From a virus, in the IMG/VR virus record IMGVR_UViG_3300040810_000205, positions 1 to 30,464 of that record: a stretch of DNA of 30,464 bases; one strand, written 5' to 3'. Below the pieces are notes generated by a model. It ran no database searches. It was not told the DNA's origin and was given only the letters and a program-made list of their open reading frames with translations. This document shows, one piece after another, positions 6,946 to 13,810 of this stretch. The position numbers were made by a program, and so were the translations under genes. Position 1 is the stretch's first letter. Every line of letters starts with the position of its first letter.

Positions 6946-7151
6946 TCGAGATGCTGTCACGCGAACTGCAAGCATGGCTCGACAAGCAGTCTGAGAGCGT
7001 CATAGTCGAGATAACTCGCTCAGAAGCATCGATCATACGCAGCGCACTTGCTAGGGCTGTCACAGCGACGAGACAGCCTGAACGCAAGCAGATGTTCGAC
7101 GGTGCATTGATGCGCTGGATCAACACAGTCGATTGGGGTGAACAAGACTGA
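6942..7151 (+). CDS. Hypothetical small helical protein, 69 aa
   Basis: The frame can start at GTG 6942 (GTGA overlap, the style used elsewhere here) or at ATG 6951, which has better spacing from AGAGG at 6936-6940; both give nearly the same protein. It is helical and contains a basic patch (ATRQPERKQ) and a Trp-rich end (LMRWINTVDWGEQD). I recognise no family. It is the last gene of the early operon, ending 17 bases before a perfect 13-bp hairpin. Confidence 0.6.
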   Translation: MIEMLSRELQAWLDKQSESVIVEITRSEASIIRSALARAVTATRQPERKQMFDGALMRWINTVDWGEQD

Positions 7152-7167
7152 CACAAACGCAACAAAC

Positions 7168-7203
7168 GAAGAAGGCGCTGGCTCATACGTCAGCGCCTTC
7201 TTC
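7168..7203. terminator. Perfect 13-bp hairpin at the end of the early operon
   Basis: GAAGAAGGCGCTG (7168-7180) pairs perfectly with CAGCGCCTTCTTC (7191-7203) around a 10-base loop. It follows the last early gene by 16 bases. On the + strand no T-run follows; on the minus strand the sequence after the stem is T-rich, simply because this region is A/C-rich on +. It most likely terminates or attenuates the early transcript, or protects its 3' end. Confidence 0.7.
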
Positions 7204-7563
7204 AATCATGGATGTCCGAATCACACGATGAACAGACTCTATCATCGAGCACAACATGAACAGCACACACTATGCGAAACGCAATGCGCGACGCATAGCA
7301 GAAAGCAATCCACGAACGAACGAACGAACTAACGCATCTCACTCACTAGATACATCTTCACTCACTTACGAGACGCACACGCACACGCAAGAAGCAGCAA
7401 ACTCGACACAAACACGAACGATCCTTGCAACGAACGTGTCAACACACAACACAAACACGCACACACAATCCGACACGAAACCTGCACAACAGACAAACCC
7501 ATGTCCGCCTGCTTCACTATGATCGAGCGCCTGCTGCAACACCACTGCTAGAAAGGCGAATCG
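7204..7563 (+). other. A/C-rich non-coding gap between early and packaging genes
   Basis: No convincing gene lies here: possible frames have low-complexity Thr/His/Asn translations and no good start. The + strand is strikingly poor in G and T, with CA/AC runs around 7370-7495, four copies of CGAA in a row (7313-7328) and an inverted repeat CTATGCG/CGCATAG with 15-base spacing (7270-7298). A TATGAT hexamer at 7518-7523 is a possible -10 element, 40 bases before the next start, but no -35 hexamer is at the right distance. The most natural reading is a regulatory region for the downstream operon, possibly including an origin. Confidence 0.5.
7270..7298. repeat. Inverted repeat CTATGCG / CGCATAG
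   Basis: Two perfect 7-base arms (7270-7276 and 7292-7298) are separated by 15 bases that themselves contain GCAATGCGCG. It lies alone in the non-coding gap and could be an operator or a short hairpin in the leader RNA. No protein partner can be assigned. Confidence 0.4.
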
Positions 7564-7794
7564 ATGACACAGCAACCATCACGCGATGTCCATATGAGAA
7601 TCGCCTACGGCGACCTCGAGATCGTCATGATCGCAGAAAACATCTCCTACGCAGCAGACGCCGTACACGACCTACGCAATCGAACACTCGAAGCATTCCA
7701 ACACGCACTCAACATGATCGAGCCATTCGAACGCGCACTAGAACTCGTAGCCACAAGCGACGAAGAAACAGAAGACGAGGACACAGACGAATGA
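7564..7794 (+). CDS. Hypothetical protein with acidic tail, 76 aa
   Basis: The ATG at 7564 follows GAAAGG. The product has a strand-like start (VHMRIAYGDLEIVMIAENIS), a long helix (YAADAVHDLRNRTLEAFQHAL) and ends with ten acidic residues in the last thirteen or so (DEETEDEDTDE). No family is recognised. Codons here end mainly in A or C, unlike the terminase genes just downstream. Its stop overlaps the next ATG (ATGA). Confidence 0.65.
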   Translation: MTQQPSRDVHMRIAYGDLEIVMIAENISYAADAVHDLRNRTLEAFQHALNMIEPFERALELVATSDEETEDEDTDE

Positions 7795-7988
7795 ACATCA
7801 CTCGCGAACAAATAACCCAGGCAGTCAAGAAAGCCACAGGGGACCCATCAGTCGGACCCGTCGCAGTCGTCCTACCAGCAATCATCGACGCCATCGACGC
7901 CCTAGCCAACCCGAAGCAAGCAGTCAAGCAAGACAAAGAACAAAGAATCATCAAGGCAGAAGAAACACGCAGCAACGAAGACAAGTGA
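7791..7988 (+). CDS. Hypothetical small protein, 65 aa
   Basis: The start at 7791 overlaps the previous stop (ATGA); a frame extending upstream to 7425 exists but runs through the previous gene and the A/C-rich gap and is rejected. The product has a helix starting TREQITQAVKKATG, a short hydrophobic segment (VAVVLPAIIDAIDALA) and a charged tail (EETRSNEDK). No family is recognised. It overlaps the HNH endonuclease start by four bases. Confidence 0.65.
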   Translation: MNITREQITQAVKKATGDPSVGPVAVVLPAIIDAIDALANPKQAVKQDKEQRIIKAEETRSNEDK

Positions 7989-8305
7989 CACAACTGCAAC
8001 GACCATGCCTTGACTGCGGCGCACTCACACAAGCAAAGACACGCTGCGACGACTGCCGCAAACAGCGACAACGAGAACGAAGCAAGACACGAGCCAAGCG
8101 CGAGCACTACGCAGGCGACTACAAACGCAGAGCAAAAGCCATACGCGACAACGCAACAACCTGCTGGGTATGCGGCGAGGGACCACGAGCAGATGACCCC
8201 TTTCAAGCAGACCACATCTGGCCAGCAGACGTAGCCAGCCCACTCGCCGCTGCTCACCGATCTTGCAACATTCGACGAAGCAAACAAACATCGAGAAAGA
8301 CCTGA
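7985..8305 (+). CDS. HNH endonuclease
   Basis: A small HNH nuclease encoded beside the terminase genes, where such enzymes are known to work with the terminase at the packaging cut in HK97-like phages. The 106-residue protein has an N-terminal CxxC pair set (Cys8, Cys11, Cys21, Cys24), a basic linker, then CWVCG (60-64), the DHI core (Asp76-His77) and AHRSCN (90-95), giving the zinc-bound beta-beta-alpha fold. The start is GTG at 7985 in a GTGA overlap. Codon choice is A/C-ending as in the two genes before it. Family confidence is high; cooperation with the terminase is inferred from position. Confidence 0.9.
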   Translation: MTQLQRPCLDCGALTQAKTRCDDCRKQRQRERSKTRAKREHYAGDYKRRAKAIRDNATTCWVCGEGPRADDPFQADHIWPADVASPLAAAHRSCNIRRSKQTSRKT

Positions 8306-8464
8306 CACACATCCACGCCAGCGGTGGTCATCCCCCGCGAGTGGGGTCAAACCGTTGCAGAACGGCGACCGAGGAACCCTGCGCCCCTGCATACACACAG
8401 CGACGCAGTTCAAGGCTTTCTCTCAAACCGTTGCAACCACCTGCGAGCACACGAAGGACGACAC
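8306..8464 (+). other. Spacer before the terminase genes, candidate packaging site
   Basis: This 159-base gap separates the HNH and small terminase genes. It contains the 13-base sequence TCAAACCGTTGCA twice (8347-8359 and 8423-8435, 76 bases apart), a short hairpin CCCC-GCGAGT-GGGG (8333-8346) and CCGTT-GCAG-AACGG overlapping the first repeat. Base preference of the + strand changes from A/C-rich to G/T-rich across it. Cos or pac sites often lie here in related phages, so terminase binding or a genome end is plausible but unproven. The end of the gap has AAGGA as ribosome binding site for the next gene. Confidence 0.45.
8347..8435 (+). repeat. 13-base direct repeat in the terminase leader
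   Basis: TCAAACCGTTGCA occurs at 8347-8359 and again at 8423-8435. An exact 13-base match within 90 bases of non-coding DNA directly before a small terminase gene is suggestive of protein-binding iterons. Confidence 0.55.
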
Positions 8465-8908
8465 ATGCCGAATCCAGCAAAGCCTGTCGAGCGCAAGCGC
8501 AAGTCTGGCAATCCAGGCAAGCGGCCTTTGCCGAAGTTGTCGAGTGTGACTGCTCTTCCTGCTGCTGAGTCTGTGCCTGAGCCGTTGCGTGATCTCGGTG
8601 CAGAAGGTTCGAAGATGTGGCATCGCATCTGGACGGCTGGCGCGTCATGGTTGTCTGTGTCGACTGATGTCGAGTTGGTGCAACTGTTGTGCGAATCGAT
8701 GGACGAGCGAATGTTCTTGCGTTCGATCGTGTTGACGGGTGAAGGCGAATGGCGTGATCGTGTTGCGTTGCGCAACATTGAAGATCAGATTCATCGCTGG
8801 CTTTCTGTGCTTGGCTGGAATCCGAGTGAGCGCGGGAAGTTAGGTGTCGCTGAGGTTCGTTCGATGTCTGCTCTTGAACGTTTGCAGGCGAAGGCTGCTT
8901 CGAGGTAG
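8465..8908 (+). CDS. terS: Terminase small subunit (P27 family)
   Basis: Recognises phage DNA and brings it to the large terminase for packaging. The start at 8465 is chosen because AAGGACGACAC precedes it and the protein then begins like P27-type small terminases, with KRKSGNPGKRPLPK (18-31). The rest is helical (DLGAEGSKMWHRIW, then ALRNIEDQIHRWLSVLGWNP, ending MSALERLQAKA), and the 147-residue length is normal. A longer reading from 8324 would cover the candidate packaging spacer and has no binding site. The gene sits just before the large terminase (two-base gap). Its codons end mainly in G or T, a clear break from the HNH gene upstream. Confidence 0.9.
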   Translation: MPNPAKPVERKRKSGNPGKRPLPKLSSVTALPAAESVPEPLRDLGAEGSKMWHRIWTAGASWLSVSTDVELVQLLCESMDERMFLRSIVLTGEGEWRDRVALRNIEDQIHRWLSVLGWNPSERGKLGVAEVRSMSALERLQAKAASR

Positions 8909-8910
8909 TC

Positions 8911-10419
8911 ATGAAAGCGTGGCCGCCTGCGCTGCTCACGCCTGTTTCTGCTGCTGATCGTAAGCGCGGCGATGGTGCTCTTGTGAGTGAGTTCATCGAG
9001 AGTCTGTGTGTTCAGGTGAAAGATTCGATCGGAGGTCATGCTGGTGAGCCGATCGAGTTACGAAACTGGCAGCGCGAACTTCTCGATCATGTCTTCGCTC
9101 GTCGTAGTGACGGCAGGTTTCGTCACAGGATTGCTCTTGTGGGAATGGCTCGCAAGAATGGCAAGTCGGCGTTAGGTTCTGGCATTGCTCTTTATGGGCT
9201 GATGATGGGTCCGAAGGGCGGCGAGGTTTACTCGTGTGCTGCTGATCGTGATCAGGCTCGTATCGTGTTTGGGTCTGCTCGCACGATGGTCGAGAAGAGT
9301 CCTGAACTGTCTGCTGTGACGAAGGTGTATCGCGACGCGATCGAAGTTCCCGAGACTGGTTCTGTGTATCGAGTGCTGTCGAGCGAAGCGTTCACGAAAG
9401 AAGGCTTGTCGCCTTCGCTTGTGTTGTACGACGAACTTCATGCTGCGCCGAATGATGAACTGTTCAACGTCATGCAACTTGGTCAGGCTGCTCGCAAGGA
9501 TTCGATGATGCTTGCGTTGACGACTGCTGGCGTGAAGTACGACGCGACTGGCCGTGATAGCACTTGCTTTCGTTTGTTTCAGTACGGCGAGCAGATCGCG
9601 AAGAAAGAGATCAGCGATGACTCGTTCTTCATGGGCTGGTGGAAGAGCGTCGATGAGAGCGATCATCGTGACGAGTCGAACTGGGTTGCAGCGAACCCTG
9701 GTTACGGCGACATCAACGATCCTGAGGACTTTCTTTCAGCAGTCAAGCGCACACCCGAGGCTGAGTTTCGAACGAAGCGCATGAACTTGTGGGTGAACGC
9801 GCAAGAGGCATGGCTGCCTGCTGGTGTGTGGGAATCGCTCGACGAGAGCGTCGAGATCGACGAACAAACACCAGTGATCATTGGCTTCGATGGTTCGTTC
9901 AGCAATGACGCGACAGCGATCGTTGCTGTGACTGTTGAAGAGCAACCGCGCATCGCTGTGATCGATGTGTGGGAGAAGAAACAAACAGACACCGATGACT
10001 GGCGTGTTCCTATGACAGAAGTTGATGCTGTCATGATGCAGACATGCGCGAGACTGAATGTTGTCGAGATCGTGTGCGACCCGTATCGCTATCAGCGCGA
10101 GATGGAGAACTGGGCTGCTAACGGTCTACCTGTTGTCGAGTATTCGTCGAGCAGTCCTGCTCGTATGGTGCCGGCGACAGCGAAGTTCTACGACGCAGTT
10201 GGAGCGCAAGAACTGACACACGATCACAACCCGACGCTCGCTCGACATATCGACAACTGCGTCATCAAGTACGACCGTCTCGGACCTCGTATCGTGAAAG
10301 AGCATCGAGGCTCGCCACGCAAGATCGACTGCGCTGTCGCAGCAGTCATGGCGTTCGATCGAGCGACACAAGTGCGAGAGCAAGAACCTGAAACTGTTGA
10401 ACCCTTCTTCATCTCATAG
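8911..10419 (+). CDS. terL: Terminase large subunit
   Basis: ATP-driven motor and nuclease that fills the head with DNA. The 502-residue protein has a Walker A-like loop GMARKNGKSAL (78-88), Walker B LVLYDELH (170-177, Asp174/Glu175) and a coupling motif ALTTAG (about 203-208). The C-terminal RNase H-like nuclease has acidic residues in GFDGSFSNDAT (about 324-334), CDPYR (about 390) and DCAVAAVMAFD (about 473-483). Length and motif order match the HK97-type Terminase_1 family. It follows the small subunit directly and precedes a small membrane peptide and the portal, the standard packaging order. Confidence 0.97.
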   Translation: MKAWPPALLTPVSAADRKRGDGALVSEFIESLCVQVKDSIGGHAGEPIELRNWQRELLDHVFARRSDGRFRHRIALVGMARKNGKSALGSGIALYGLMMGPKGGEVYSCAADRDQARIVFGSARTMVEKSPELSAVTKVYRDAIEVPETGSVYRVLSSEAFTKEGLSPSLVLYDELHAAPNDELFNVMQLGQAARKDSMMLALTTAGVKYDATGRDSTCFRLFQYGEQIAKKEISDDSFFMGWWKSVDESDHRDESNWVAANPGYGDINDPEDFLSAVKRTPEAEFRTKRMNLWVNAQEAWLPAGVWESLDESVEIDEQTPVIIGFDGSFSNDATAIVAVTVEEQPRIAVIDVWEKKQTDTDDWRVPMTEVDAVMMQTCARLNVVEIVCDPYRYQREMENWAANGLPVVEYSSSSPARMVPATAKFYDAVGAQELTHDHNPTLARHIDNCVIKYDRLGPRIVKEHRGSPRKIDCAVAAVMAFDRATQVREQEPETVEPFFIS

Positions 10420-10426
10420 GAGTCTC

Positions 10427-10576
10427 ATGGCTGCAATCATTCAACTGCTCGGCGTGGCAGCCATCATCGCTGGTGCAGCATTGATCTCGCCTAGCGTCGG
10501 CTTGATAGTCGGCGGCCTGCTCATCACCGTCGTCGGTATCTCGATGGAACCTGTTCGTCGTGGTGGTGACAACTGA
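10427..10576 (+). CDS. Small two-segment membrane peptide, 49 aa
   Basis: A short gene between terminase and portal with a clear ribosome binding site (TAGGAG, four bases before ATG 10427). The product is almost entirely hydrophobic: IIQLLGVAAIIAGAALI, a short SPSVG turn, then LIVGGLLITVVGISM, ending in a basic tail (PVRRGGDN). Two transmembrane helices in a hairpin are likely. Small membrane peptides at this place are common in actinobacterial phages but have no agreed role. Its stop overlaps the portal start (TGATG). Confidence 0.75.
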   Translation: MAAIIQLLGVAAIIAGAALISPSVGLIVGGLLITVVGISMEPVRRGGDN

Positions 10577-12153
10577 TGCTTCGCAATCTGTTCAATCCTC
10601 GAGAGAGCGAACGTGCGCTGTCTTATCAGTCGCTCTTCGCTGCTGGTGCTGACATCGCGCCTCGCACGTGGGCAGGCACAGTCGTCAATCAAGACACCTC
10701 TCTGAAACTAGGCACCGTCTATGCGTGCGTGCGTCTTCTGTCTGACACGATCTCGACGTTGCCGGCTGACACATTCATTCGACGCGACGGCGATCGCGTA
10801 CCGTTTAGGCCTCGTCCAGCATGGGTGACACAACCTGACATTGGCGTGAGTCGAGAAGATCACTTGCAGCAAGTCATGGTGTCGCTGCTGATCGACGGCA
10901 ATGCATTCATCAGAATCTTTCGCAATCCTCGAGGCGAAGTTGCTGCGCTTGTCGTGCTCGATCCGTCTCGTGTGAAAGTGCAACGCAATCGAGAGACACG
11001 CGAAGTCGAGTTCGTGTACGAAGACAAGACTGTCATTCCTCGTCGCGAGATGCTTCACATCACCGAACTTCGCAAGCCAGGTTCGTTGCGTGGTGTGTCT
11101 CGAATAGATGAAGTGAAGCAGACACTTGGCCTTGCTGCTGCGCTCGAAGAGTTCAGCGCACGCTTCTTCGGTCAAGGCTCTGTCATGTCAGGCTTGATCG
11201 AGACGCCAGCGATGATGAACAGCGAGCAAGCGATCGAACTAAAGAACGCTTTCGAATCGACACATAAGGGCGTCAACAAGTCACATCGCATCGGCGTGCT
11301 CGGCGGCGGTGCGAAGTTCACGAAGACAAGCATCGATCCTGATGAAGCACAGATGCTCGAATCTCGACAGTTCGCTGTCGAAGAGATCGCTCGCATCTTT
11401 CGCGTGCCGCTTCACTTGCTGCAAGTTGCGACGCCAGGTGCGATGTCGTATGCGTCCGTCGAGCAGAATGCGATTCAGTTTGCGCAATACACACTCAGGC
11501 CGTATGTGTCGAAACTTGAAACAGCCTATTCTTCACTCATTCCATCAGAGGGCTTCTTACGCTTCAATCTTGATGCGATCTTGCGTGGCGATCTGCAAAC
11601 AAGATTCAGCGCATACTCAACAGCAATGCAATCAGGTTTCTTATCGATCAATGACATTCATCGACTCGAGGACATGCGTCCAGTCGATGGAGGCGATGAA
11701 TATCGCGTGCCACTTGCGAATGTGAATCTGGGTGCAGCAAACATTGTTGAAACTGAGAAGCGCGTACTCATGGCGCAGCGTTTGATTCTTGCTGGCTTTG
11801 ATCCAAGTCAAGTTATGCAAGCAGTCGGCTTACCTAATGTTGCCCACACAGGGCTGCCATCTGTGCAGTTGCAGGGCGTCGCACAGATCGACCCTGAAGA
11901 CCCCGAGTCTGTTTATCCTGTTCGCGATCTCGAACCTGAAGACTTCACGATCGCCATTCGAGAAGCAATCAACACAATGCAACCTCCTGTCGTGAATGTG
12001 CATGTGCCAGAAACTCGACAAGATAAGCAGCGAGCACGCATTCGCAAGATCGAACGCGACGATCAAGGCAACATCGTGAAGATTCACGACGAACAGTCGA
12101 CAAGCGTCGAACGTGACGATCATGGAAACATCACAGGCATCGTGGAGGACTAA
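10576..12153 (+). CDS. Portal protein (HK97 family)
   Basis: Forms the twelve-fold ring at one capsid vertex through which DNA enters and leaves. The 525-residue protein has the HK97 gp3-type order: SLKLGTVYACVRLLSDTIST near residue 41, LLIDGNAFIRI, LDPSRVKV, a central GVSRIDEVKQTLGLA and RFFGQG, the VEEIARIFRVPLHLLQ segment, and LRPYVSKLETA followed by the RFNLDAILRGD strand. The C-terminus carries a short duplicated motif (IERDDQGNI and VERDDHGNI). The TGATG overlap and its place before the protease and capsid genes support the assignment. The C-terminal duplication is probably a flexible tail. Confidence 0.95.
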   Translation: MLRNLFNPRESERALSYQSLFAAGADIAPRTWAGTVVNQDTSLKLGTVYACVRLLSDTISTLPADTFIRRDGDRVPFRPRPAWVTQPDIGVSREDHLQQVMVSLLIDGNAFIRIFRNPRGEVAALVVLDPSRVKVQRNRETREVEFVYEDKTVIPRREMLHITELRKPGSLRGVSRIDEVKQTLGLAAALEEFSARFFGQGSVMSGLIETPAMMNSEQAIELKNAFESTHKGVNKSHRIGVLGGGAKFTKTSIDPDEAQMLESRQFAVEEIARIFRVPLHLLQVATPGAMSYASVEQNAIQFAQYTLRPYVSKLETAYSSLIPSEGFLRFNLDAILRGDLQTRFSAYSTAMQSGFLSINDIHRLEDMRPVDGGDEYRVPLANVNLGAANIVETEKRVLMAQRLILAGFDPSQVMQAVGLPNVAHTGLPSVQLQGVAQIDPEDPESVYPVRDLEPEDFTIAIREAINTMQPPVVNVHVPETRQDKQRARIRKIERDDQGNIVKIHDEQSTSVERDDHGNITGIVED

Positions 12154-12506
12154 TGGCGCTCAATGACAATGGATTGAACAGTTTCATCTCTGGACTCACA
12201 GATGTTGCGGCCTATGCAAGTTTGCACACCGCTGAACCTTCAGCAGCAGGCAGCAACGAAGTGTCTGGTGGATCATATGTTCGCAAGGCAATCTCATGGG
12301 CTGCTGCATCATCGGGATCACGTTCAACTGATGCAGACATCGACTTCGATGTTCCTAGCAGCACCACAGTCGCCTACATCGGATACTGGTCTGCAAGCAG
12401 TGGAGGAACTTTCTATGGATCGCGTGCTCTTGATGCGAGTCAAACTTTCTCCAATGCAGGAACATTCACTATCGCAGCAGGGAATCTTTCTGAGTCTGTG
12501 TCATAA
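12153..12506 (+). CDS. Putative structural protein, LHTAEP-type beta domain, 117 aa
   Basis: The ATG overlaps the portal stop (TAATG). The sequence has the recurring pattern of a small phage structural family: NDNGLNSFI, then YASLHTAEPSAAGSNEVSGG, SYVRKAISW, a DIDFDVP strand and TVAYIGYWSA before a final FTIAAGNL. Members are usually annotated as tail-fibre-like or minor structural proteins. The all-beta, Ser/Gly/Ala-rich composition fits an outer virion decoration. It sits between portal and protease, an unusual place for a tail gene, so a head-fibre or head-decoration role is equally possible. Family recognition is moderate and no binding target is known. Confidence 0.65.
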   Translation: MALNDNGLNSFISGLTDVAAYASLHTAEPSAAGSNEVSGGSYVRKAISWAAASSGSRSTDADIDFDVPSSTTVAYIGYWSASSGGTFYGSRALDASQTFSNAGTFTIAAGNLSESVS

Positions 12507-12509
12507 GTC

Positions 12510-13097
12510 ATGGCTGGCTTATTCACTCTCGACAGCGACACTCTAGGAATTCTCGACACATCAGTTCTAGGCGGATTCGGAACTGACTTCTTCGACACGC
12601 AATCGACTTCAGCCTTCGCGATAACAGAAACAGTCACACTCACAGCATCAAGCATCACAGTCGCAAGCAGCAGCATCTCTGTGACATCGACTGCGACGAT
12701 GTTTGCATCAAGCAATACGTCAGCAACATCGAGCGAATCTGTTGTCTCTACGAGCACACTCAAAGCCAGCAGCGTCAGCAGCAGCATCTCAACTTATTCG
12801 ATTACAACAGCATCACCACCGTCATCGAATGTCGTTGTCGCTGGTGATGCTCGACATCTCAAATATCTGTTGCCAGACAGAAAGCAAGAACACTTTACGG
12901 CGTCTAGCATCAATAGATCGCGAAACACATACACGATCAAGTCAACGATCAAACTTGCGACTCGAAGTATCAGCAAGATTGAAAGTCGCGCAACGATCTA
13001 TGCCACACACGCATTGCACCCAGTTGTCATTACGATCGATAAACAACAGATCAGGCAACAGCGTGAAGAGGAACTTCTCTTGTTGGAGATCATATGA
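12510..13097 (+). CDS. Ser/Thr-rich structural protein, 195 aa
   Basis: Residues about 33-110 are dominated by Ser, Thr, Ala and Val (for example ASSSISVTSTATMFASS), giving an extended mucin-like or beta-fibre segment. The N-terminus (FTLDSDTLGILDTSVLGGFG) resembles attachment segments of small phage structural proteins. The C-terminal third is basic and helical at its end (DKQQIRQQREEELLLLEII). No enzyme motif is present. Its place between head genes suggests a virion protein, and the Ser/Thr tract would be a natural acceptor for the glycosyltransferases encoded 3.5 kb downstream (inference). The stop overlaps the next ATG. Confidence 0.6.
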   Translation: MAGLFTLDSDTLGILDTSVLGGFGTDFFDTQSTSAFAITETVTLTASSITVASSSISVTSTATMFASSNTSATSSESVVSTSTLKASSVSSSISTYSITTASPPSSNVVVAGDARHLKYLLPDRKQEHFTASSINRSRNTYTIKSTIKLATRSISKIESRATIYATHALHPVVITIDKQQIRQQREEELLLLEII

Positions 13098-13810
13098 CCA
13101 TCAGCAGCACACGATACACAGTCGGCACAGCAACGATCGAACTTGCTGCACCTTCTGTCGATCCGCAACGTGTGACGATCACGAATCTGCAACCTGAACC
13201 GAATGCTGAATCTCTCGCTCGTGATGGGTATGTGTTCGTCGCTGCTGATCGTTTCACTATCTCGAACAATGGCACAGCACACTTGCAGATCACCACTGGC
13301 GAGCATGGTGCACAGATTCAGTTCTATGAGATCGTCGCATCTTCAAGCGCGATCTCTGCTGAACTGATCGAAGGAGCGACGTTCGGTAGTGCAACTGCTG
13401 TGCCGTCGTACAACTTGAACAGAAACAGCAGTCGAGTCGCGTCGAGCACTCTCAGCGCAGCAACAGCAGTCAGCGGTGGAACAGTCATCAGCGAAGAGTT
13501 CGTGCCAGCGAGTAATCAATCCGCTGGCGGTTATGCGTTCACGAAGATTCACACGCTCGAACCTTCCACGAGTTATGTCATGCGCTTCATCGATGTCGGC
13601 GGCAATGGTGCGACAGCGTTTCTACAACTAGGTTTCGCTGAGCAATACGACGGCGATCATGACGTCCATCTGAATAACAGCGCAGGCAGCGCATGGATAC
13701 TTGCAGCAGGACAGACATTCAATCAACTGCTGTACGCAAGTGAGTCAATCAACGCACGCACAGAATCGCAAGAATGCGATGTCGCAGTTCTGCGGCAGGT
13801 GCAGCAGTAA
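13094..13810 (+). CDS. Beta-rich virion protein, possible head decoration or fibre
   Basis: The 238-residue product starts in an ATGA overlap. It consists of alternating strands: an N-terminal domain (RVTITNLQPEPNAESLARDG, then ADRFTISNNGTAHLQI) and a second domain that begins SYNLNRNSSRVASSTL and continues TVISEEFVPASNQ, SYVMRFIDVGGNG and HDVHLNNSAG. The pattern of the second domain, with NLNR-S followed by a beta-sandwich, recurs in phage head/tail decoration proteins. It precedes the protease gene with a TAATG overlap. A structural role is likely; whether head or tail cannot be settled from sequence. Confidence 0.6.
   Translation: MTISSTRYTVGTATIELAAPSVDPQRVTITNLQPEPNAESLARDGYVFVAADRFTISNNGTAHLQITTGEHGAQIQFYEIVASSSAISAELIEGATFGSATAVPSYNLNRNSSRVASSTLSAATAVSGGTVISEEFVPASNQSAGGYAFTKIHTLEPSTSYVMRFIDVGGNGATAFLQLGFAEQYDGDHDVHLNNSAGSAWILAAGQTFNQLLYASESINARTESQECDVAVLRQVQQ

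Noticed and set aside
7313-7328. CGAA repeats as a CRISPR or satellite
   Set aside because: Only four 4-base units without spacers; too short for a CRISPR or for a meaningful satellite.
7256-7522. Possible coding frames in the A/C-rich gap
   Set aside because: The translations are Thr/His/Asn repeats produced by the base composition, and no start with a ribosome binding site is present.
8324-8464. Longer small terminase starting at 8324
   Set aside because: It would cover the repeat-containing spacer, lacks a ribosome binding site, and family members begin close to the NPGKRPLP segment.
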